From positions 1 to 10,103 of the forward strand of contig CAUCBQ010000077.1 of the NCBI GenBank assembly GCA_958441075.1: a stretch of 10,103 nucleotides of DNA, written 5' to 3'. Every line of letters begins with the position of its first letter. The first letter of the stretch is position 1. Below are positions 6,660-10,103 of the stretch, in pieces. The position numbers and the translations under genes are program-made. This DNA is from an uncultured Clostridiaceae bacterium. Its GTDB lineage: Bacteria; Bacillota; Clostridia; Lachnospirales; Lachnospiraceae. The notes beneath the pieces are model-generated. The model was not told the origin of the DNA. It made no database searches and was given only the letters and a program-made list of their open reading frames with translations.

Positions 6660-6675
6660 GTTGCGACGTCGCAAC
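6660..6675. promoter_or_regulatory. Perfect 16-base palindrome GTTGCGACGTCGCAAC
   Basis: This is an exact palindrome in the 36-base gap between two small genes, directly before the AGGAAGGAG (6676-6684) of the downstream gene. As DNA it could be an operator for a dimeric protein. As RNA it can fold into a six-pair stem with loop ACGT next to the ribosome-binding site. Its outer arms GTTGC/GCAAC are the same five-base half-sites as in the two terS palindromes. Confidence 0.5.
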
Positions 6676-6690
6676 AGGAAGGAGAGAATT

Positions 6691-6849
6691 ATGGGTAGAT
6701 TTTTAAGATGGCTGAAACGGTTCTTCTGTCGGGCAAAGCCTGGATGTGAACACCAGTATAGAAAGCACTGGTGCCGCCGCCATGGCCCTTATGGTGGGTA
6801 TGTGAGACGGTGCGTGAAATGCGGGAAAATTAGTCATAGCAAGTTATAG
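6691..6849 (+). CDS. Small basic Cys/His-rich protein, possible zinc-binding
   Basis: A 52-aa, strongly basic protein (about 15 Arg/Lys). The ATG at 6691 is chosen because AGGAAGGAG ends six bases upstream; an earlier in-frame TTG at 6661 lies inside the palindrome and has no ribosome-binding site. An amphipathic basic N-terminus (GRFLRWLKRFF) is followed by C13, C19, H21, H26, C28, H31 and a CxxC pair (CVKCG, near residues 42-45). That spacing suggests a small zinc-binding fold, perhaps nucleic-acid binding. The protein family is not recognised. The 3' end carries the first copy of a 12-base direct repeat. Confidence 0.68.
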   Translation: MGRFLRWLKRFFCRAKPGCEHQYRKHWCRRHGPYGGYVRRCVKCGKISHSKL

Positions 6850-6861
6850 AATTAGTCATAG
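6828..6861. repeat. Two direct copies of AATTAGTCATAG, 22-base period
   Basis: The exact 12-mer is at 6828-6839 and 6850-6861. The first copy is in the last codons of the small Cys-rich gene, the second lies just after its stop. The spacer does not match, so it is not a simple tandem duplication of 22 bases. It could be a protein-binding pair on one DNA face or the remains of an old duplication. Confidence 0.5.
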
Positions 6862-6882
6862 GCACGCAGGCAGGTAGAAACT

Positions 6883-7074
6883 ATGGTTGACATTTATTGT
6901 GATGGTGGGAGTTTTTTGGGGATAGATATGGAATATGATATTTTAACAGAAGTCATGCGAGATAACATTATAAAACCGAATGATTTTATCCCCATCCGGT
7001 TTTCTGACGGAGGCAGAGGAGCCGTTAGAAAGAAAAGCATAAATGGTTTTTGCGAAAGCCAAGCAGAAGTATAA
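6883..7074 (+). CDS. Small hypothetical phage protein
   Basis: A 63-aa acidic-to-neutral protein of unrecognised family. The start is ATG 6883 with only a weak site (AGGTAG, 6872-6877) five bases upstream. Visible parts are the N-terminus MVDIYCDGGSFLGIDMEYDI, an alpha-helical stretch (LTEVMRDNI), and a C-terminal PIRFSDGGRGAVRKKSI segment that reads like a small beta-rich fold. No membrane segment or signal peptide is seen. It is the last gene before a terminator-like hairpin and the stop codon enters that hairpin. A base composition below that of the capsid genes suggests it belongs with the accessory group 5700-7074. It may be non-essential. Confidence 0.6.
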   Translation: MVDIYCDGGSFLGIDMEYDILTEVMRDNIIKPNDFIPIRFSDGGRGAVRKKSINGFCESQAEV

Positions 7075-7106
7075 GCGTTCAGGTATAGGCCTGGGCGTTA
7101 TTTTTT
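7074..7106 (+). terminator. Terminator-like hairpin before the scaffold and capsid genes
   Basis: Bases 7074-7083 (AGCGTTCAGG) pair with 7090-7099 (CCTGGGCGTT), ten pairs including three G-U, across the loop TATAGG. An A and six T (7101-7106) follow. It lies between the small accessory genes and the scaffold gene, so capsid expression must pass it or start after it. No clear promoter is seen in 7107-7198. Confidence 0.65.
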
Positions 7107-7133
7107 CGCCTTTTCGGTACCGCAGGCGAAAAA
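7102..7133 (+). promoter_or_regulatory. Second hairpin that captures the T-run of the terminator
   Basis: TTTTTCGCCT (7102-7111) pairs perfectly with AGGCGAAAAA (7124-7133) over a 12-base loop that contains CGGTACCG. The first arm is the T-tract of the terminator at 7074-7106. If this hairpin forms, that U-run is paired, which could weaken termination. It has no T-run of its own on the + strand. The rest of the gap to 7198 has only short CCGG repeats (7148-7151, 7157-7160). The segment may be a leader RNA for the capsid genes; this is inference. Confidence 0.5.
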
Positions 7134-7198
7134 GAACGGGACATCACCGGACGCGACCGGGATAACAAGCGAAGATGAATCGAAAGGAGCAACCGAAC

Positions 7199-7828
7199 AT
7201 GAAGAAAGAGGAACTGATTGCGAAAGGTTTGACAGAAGAGCAGGCCAATGCCATTATTGGCATTTACACAGAGGAAATGAAGGGATTTATTCCAAAGTTA
7301 CGTTTCGATGAAGTGAATACGGCTAAAGCCGATTTGGAAAAACAGGTGGCTGACCGGGATAAGCAGCTGAAAACACTGAAGGATGAAGCTAAGGACAATG
7401 AGGCCCTTCAGGCAAAAATATCAGAGCTTGAGGACGCCAATAAGCAGACAAAGAAGGACTATGAGGGCCGCATCCGGGATATGAAGCTGACCAGTGCCAT
7501 CAAGGACCAGCTGACGGACTGCAAGTATCCGGATCTGGTAGCGGATAAGTTTGACCGGACGAAGCTGATCCTGGCAGAGGATGGAACGGTGTCCGGCCTG
7601 ACAGAACAGCTGAAGACGGTAAAGGAGACTTATAAAGAGCTGTTTACCCCTCCGGTTTCTGGGAAGACCCCGCCTAATAACGGGAAGACTACCCCACAGG
7701 TCACAGATGATGCGGCGAGGAGGGAACAGCTGGAGAAGTTGATCAATGACCCAAAGACTCGTCTGGTGGATCGAATCGCAGCAAGAAATGAATTGTTTAG
7801 CCTGGAACAGGCAGAAAGTGAGGAATAA
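7199..7828 (+). CDS. Phage capsid scaffolding protein (GP20-like)
   Basis: A 209-aa protein that should guide assembly of the major capsid protein into a prohead and then leave it. The N-terminal region (EELIAKGLTEEQANAII) precedes FIPKLRFDEVNTAKADLEKQ, typical of the phage GP20/scaffold family (PF06810). Residues about 40-100 form a long charged coiled coil. A Pro/Thr-rich linker (PPVSGKTPPNNGKTTP, about 145-160) then leads to a C-terminal helix pair ending EQAESEE, likely the capsid-binding end. The ATG at 7199 is chosen over one at 7175 because AAAGGAG (7183-7189) stands nine bases before it and lies inside the longer frame. The major capsid gene follows after three bases, the usual scaffold-capsid order. 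Confidence 0.9.
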   Translation: MKKEELIAKGLTEEQANAIIGIYTEEMKGFIPKLRFDEVNTAKADLEKQVADRDKQLKTLKDEAKDNEALQAKISELEDANKQTKKDYEGRIRDMKLTSAIKDQLTDCKYPDLVADKFDRTKLILAEDGTVSGLTEQLKTVKETYKELFTPPVSGKTPPNNGKTTPQVTDDAARREQLEKLINDPKTRLVDRIAARNELFSLEQAESEE

Positions 7829-7831
7829 CAT

Positions 7832-8782
7832 ATGGCAAACCAGAAAGGAACAGGAACTATTTGGAATTTACCTAACTATGCAGGAGATTTATTTACTGCG
7901 GATGCAACTAACACTCCAATTTTAAGCGCCATCGGTGGCTTGACCGGAGGTGTACAGACTGAAAACTTTGAGTTTCCTACAAACTCTCAGTACAGTCTTC
8001 CGGAAGCAGCACAGCCAGAGATCACAGAGACCGCGTCTCTGACCGCACCAGAAGCCGAGGAGATCGTGAGAGCGCAGAACACTAATGTGACTCAGATCTT
8101 CCATGAAAAGGTTTCTATCTCTTACGTAAAAGAGTCCAACCGTGGCCGGATGAGTGGTCTGAACACCGCAGGTCAGCAGAACAACGTGGCTACGACGGAA
8201 AAAGACTGGCAGATCGCCCGGAAGCTGGAGAAGATTTCCCGTGACATCGAGTATACCATCATCAATGGCGTGTATCAGAAGGCTACCAATGCAACCACAG
8301 CCAACAAGACCAGAGGCCTGATTGCGCTTTGCGGAGGCGATGGCGGCACAAAGGTAGATGGTAAGAGCGCAGCATTGACTAAAGCTCTCATGCAGCAGCT
8401 CTTTAAGGCTATGTATGACGCAGGAGCAATCTTCTCCAATATGGTTCTGTATGTGGGCAGCACTCAGAAGCAGATCATTACAGATATTTACTCGTACGCA
8501 CCGACTGACAGAAATGTCGGTGGCACTAACATTAAGCAGCTTGAGACTGACTTTGGAAACATCGGTATTGCCCTTGACCGCTTCATGCCGCAGACTGCAG
8601 TTCTGGCAGCGGAACTGTCTGTTCTTGCCCCGGTGTTCCAGCCGGTACCTAAAAAGGGTAATTTCTTTTATGAGGAGCTTGCCAAGACCGGAGCATCGGA
8701 AGAGGGACAGATCTTTGGTCAGTTCGGTCTGGATCATGGTCCGGCATTTATGCACGGTGCAATTACCAACCTGAAAGGATAA
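7832..8782 (+). CDS. Major capsid protein (SU10/DUF5309-like, HK97 fold expected)
   Basis: This 316-aa protein should form the head shell. The N-terminus (GTGTIWNLPNYAGDLFTADATNTPIL) and the segments VTQIFHEKVSIS (86-97) and SRDIEYTIINGVYQKAT (136-152) recall the SU10/DUF5309 family of capsid proteins, which take the HK97 fold. The C-terminal GQFGLDHGPAFMHGAI fits the domain edge. I rate capsid identity high from position after the scaffold, length and pattern; the exact family is less sure. Ribosome-binding site AGTGAGGAA lies about seven bases before ATG 7832. Codon use is that of a highly expressed gene. No maturation protease gene appears in this window, so cleavage is unlikely or the protease is elsewhere. 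Confidence 0.9.
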   Translation: MANQKGTGTIWNLPNYAGDLFTADATNTPILSAIGGLTGGVQTENFEFPTNSQYSLPEAAQPEITETASLTAPEAEEIVRAQNTNVTQIFHEKVSISYVKESNRGRMSGLNTAGQQNNVATTEKDWQIARKLEKISRDIEYTIINGVYQKATNATTANKTRGLIALCGGDGGTKVDGKSAALTKALMQQLFKAMYDAGAIFSNMVLYVGSTQKQIITDIYSYAPTDRNVGGTNIKQLETDFGNIGIALDRFMPQTAVLAAELSVLAPVFQPVPKKGNFFYEELAKTGASEEGQIFGQFGLDHGPAFMHGAITNLKG

Positions 8783-8790
8783 GGTGAATT

Positions 8791-8952
8791 ATGGCAGATT
8801 TTGATATGAACGGAATCCCGCCGAAAATCCGGGAACTTTTTGAAGCACGGACAGGTGCAGCTGTCAAGGATGCAGTTGGAGCGACACCTACAAAGGAAGA
8901 GTTTAATGCACTGCTTAAATCCCTGAGAGATGCTGGGATTATTGCAAAATAA
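8791..8952 (+). CDS. 53-aa protein after the capsid gene, possible head-fibre/decoration N-terminal type
   Basis: This short gene starts at ATG 8791, four bases after AAGGTG (8781-8786) and eight after the capsid stop. It ends at TAA 8952, which overlaps the AAGGAGG of the next gene. The product begins ADFDMNGIPPKIRELFEARTG, then AAVKDAVGATPTKEEFNALL and KSLRDAGIIAK. The FNALLKSLRDAGII end resembles the helical part of phage head-fibre/decoration proteins (phi29 gp8.5 type) that trimerise, but at 53 residues there is no fibre. The likeness is from memory and weak. It is a real gene by its spacing, ribosome-binding site and coding pattern. Its role is unknown, and head decoration is a guess. 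Confidence 0.78.
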   Translation: MADFDMNGIPPKIRELFEARTGAAVKDAVGATPTKEEFNALLKSLRDAGIIAK

Positions 8953-8962
8953 GGAGGCAGCC

Positions 8963-9316
8963 ATGACATTTTCTGAGATGCTGGAGACCGTAGAAAAGAA
9001 TCTGGAGCTCGCAGTAGGAGAACACAAACTGTTGATTTCGGATGTGATCCTGATGGTGTGTGATTACTGCCACCTAAACGAGAACTGCATTCCGGATATT
9101 CTGGAACCGGTGATCCGGAAGAAGGTTAAGGGGATTATGGATTATGAAGAGGCCAATGGAACCGGTTATCACCCGGAGGTAGCCAGCATCAAGGAAGGTG
9201 ATGGAAGCATTACCTGGGCCCAGACGGACGGGAACACAAAGGAGAGCATCTATGGGCTGTCTTCCAGTGATAAGGCAGCCCTGCGCCGTCACAGGAGGTT
9301 GAGAGGCTATGATTAA
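8963..9316 (+). CDS. Head-tail connector protein (gp6/SPP1 gp15-like)
   Basis: A 117-aa mostly helical protein. It should form the first ring below the portal and extend the channel towards the tail. It starts at ATG 8963, five bases after a perfect AAGGAGG (8951-8957). The N-terminal two-thirds reads as several amphipathic helices (FSEMLETVEKNLEL, LISDVILMVCDYCHL, EPVIRKKVKGIMDYEEANGT), followed by a loop with GDGSITWAQTDG and a basic C-terminal helix (AALRRHRRLRGYD). Position, length and this pattern fit the head-tail connector family. The stop overlaps the next start by eight bases, which fits an operon of neck proteins. Confidence 0.82.
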   Translation: MTFSEMLETVEKNLELAVGEHKLLISDVILMVCDYCHLNENCIPDILEPVIRKKVKGIMDYEEANGTGYHPEVASIKEGDGSITWAQTDGNTKESIYGLSSSDKAALRRHRRLRGYD

Positions 9317-9644
9317 CCCATATGCAGTAATGTATGATGCCAGAATGACAGTGAAGCGCTGGCAGGAGGTAGAAAAGGACGAGTATACCCGGAATGAACT
9401 GGAGGTTGTGGCACAGGATCGTCCTTGCCGGTACAGTTCTTCCGGACAGGCTTCGATCGGTGCCCCAAATCCCTCTGTTCAGAACAGTCATAAACTGTTT
9501 TGCGGGCTGGAGGAGGATGTTCGGGAGGGAGACCGGATTGTGGTTACTCTGCGTACAGGAAAGACCGTAGAGCTTACCCTGGGAGAGTGTCACCCGTATA
9601 CCTATCAGTGGCAGTGTGAAGTAAAGAGGGATGATAATGCATGA
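9309..9644 (+). CDS. Head-closure/stopper protein (SPP1 gp16-like)
   Basis: A 111-aa protein expected to close the connector channel after packaging and to bind the tail or neck. The ATG at 9309 is 10 bases after AGGAGG (9293-9298). The N-terminus MINPYAVMYDARMTVKRW and the beta-rich middle (CRYSSSGQAS, KLFCGLEEDVREGDRIVVTLRTGKTVELTLGE) fit the small barrel of head-completion proteins. The pattern EGDRIVVT followed by a gap and strand is common there. Assignment rests on order (portal, connector, stopper, gp10-like) more than on a clear motif. The stop TGA shares four bases (ATGA) with the next gene. Confidence 0.7.
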   Translation: MINPYAVMYDARMTVKRWQEVEKDEYTRNELEVVAQDRPCRYSSSGQASIGAPNPSVQNSHKLFCGLEEDVREGDRIVVTLRTGKTVELTLGECHPYTYQWQCEVKRDDNA

Positions 9645-10103
9645 GCAGCAGTAATTACCGCAGGAACGAAGCCGCCATCAGGATGTTCCGAAAAGAACTT
9701 ATGGATATGGTGGATGATATCCGGGAAATCGATAAGAGGGTGCTTAACCAGGCTGTTAATGAGGGAGTTGCTTATGCTAAACGAAGGACACCGGTAGGAG
9801 CGCACCCGAACCCGGTAGTCTTTACCATCAGGAACGGCCCTAAAGTGGGTGAGGTTGTCAGCTTTAAGGTTTCTAGCCCTGGTGTGGGAGGAAAACTCCG
9901 GGAAAGCTGGCATAAGCTGCCGACCAGACGCACTGCAGGCGCCCTGGAGACGGAGATGGTCAATAACATGGAGTATGCGTCCTATTGGAATTATGGACAC
10001 AGGATCGTTACGAAAAAGGACGGCCCGACAAAAGGTTTTGTAAAAGGAACTCATGTGCTTGAAAAAACACAGAATTATGTATCCAAACGCATGATTGCAT
10101 TAT
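9641..10103 (+). CDS. HK97 gp10-like neck/tail-completion protein (partial, 3' end outside window)
   Basis: At least 154 codons run to the window edge with no stop. The start ATG overlaps the previous stop as ATGA, showing coupled translation. N-terminal helices (AAIRMFRKELMDMVDDIREIDK, NQAVNEGVAYAKRRTPVGA) precede beta strands. A segment EYASYWNYGHRIVTKK, near residues 107-122, resembles the YA.Y.E.G pattern of the HK97 gp10 family (PF04883). The C-terminal GFVKGTHVLEKTQNYVSKR fits the final helix of that family. These proteins join the neck to the tail or complete the tail end. The order after the stopper protein agrees. The end of the gene cannot be given here. Confidence 0.85.
   Translation, partial: MSSSNYRRNEAAIRMFRKELMDMVDDIREIDKRVLNQAVNEGVAYAKRRTPVGAHPNPVVFTIRNGPKVGEVVSFKVSSPGVGGKLRESWHKLPTRRTAGALETEMVNNMEYASYWNYGHRIVTKKDGPTKGFVKGTHVLEKTQNYVSKRMIAL

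Noticed and set aside
7922..8755. 277-aa minus-strand open frame opposite the major capsid gene
   Set aside because: It is a shadow of the capsid coding sequence, with no start signal or family features.
1..10103. CRISPR array, insertion sequence or integrase
   Set aside because: No regularly spaced repeats, no transposase or recombinase frame and no terminal inverted repeats were seen.

Overview
The window is the packaging and head-morphogenesis segment of a tailed bacteriophage or prophage (siphovirus or myovirus-like) from a low-to-mid GC Firmicute. A gut Clostridia/Lachnospiraceae host is my best guess. The support is strong AGGAGG/AGGTGG ribosome-binding sites, TTG as well as ATG starts, an SPP1/PBSX-like gene order and a moderate GC content. 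No integrase, repressor or host gene is present, so prophage and free phage cannot be told apart here. All genes read on the + strand.

Layout. Bases 1-52 hold a TATAAT-like -10 element flanked by two inverted DnaA-box-like sequences. A tRNA-like gene with anticodon CAT (53-124) follows, then an AT-rich DNA adenine methyltransferase (172-921). The DNA-packaging genes come next: small terminase (951-1700) and large terminase (1690-3129). Then come the SPP1 gp6-like portal (3140-4621) and a MuF/SPP1 gp7-like minor head protein with an extra C-terminal domain (4621-6105).

From about 5700 the GC content drops. The C-terminal domain, a small acidic overlapping gene (6080-6328) and an intrinsic terminator (6327-6362) together look like a self-contained cassette. 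Three small genes follow (6388-6654, 6691-6849, 6883-7074), then a structured non-coding segment with a terminator-like hairpin and a second, partly competing hairpin (7074-7133). The head genes resume with scaffold (7199-7828), major capsid (7832-8782), a 53-aa small gene (8791-8952), head-tail connector (8963-9316), head-closure/stopper protein (9309-9644) and the start of an HK97 gp10-like neck/tail protein (9641 to window end). Most structural genes overlap by 1-11 bases or lie within 10 bases of the next, so they are probably translationally coupled.

The most interesting signals are three. First, the palindrome GCAACGTTGC occurs twice in terS, 22 bases apart and in different reading frames, so it is a DNA-level signal and a candidate pac/TerS-binding site. 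A terminator-like hairpin lies about 90 bases downstream in the same gene. Second, the MuF C-terminal domain with its overlapping small gene resembles a polymorphic effector/immunity pair. Third, the 7074-7133 region may control transcription into the capsid genes. All functional calls are from reading the sequence and from family knowledge; no database search was run.
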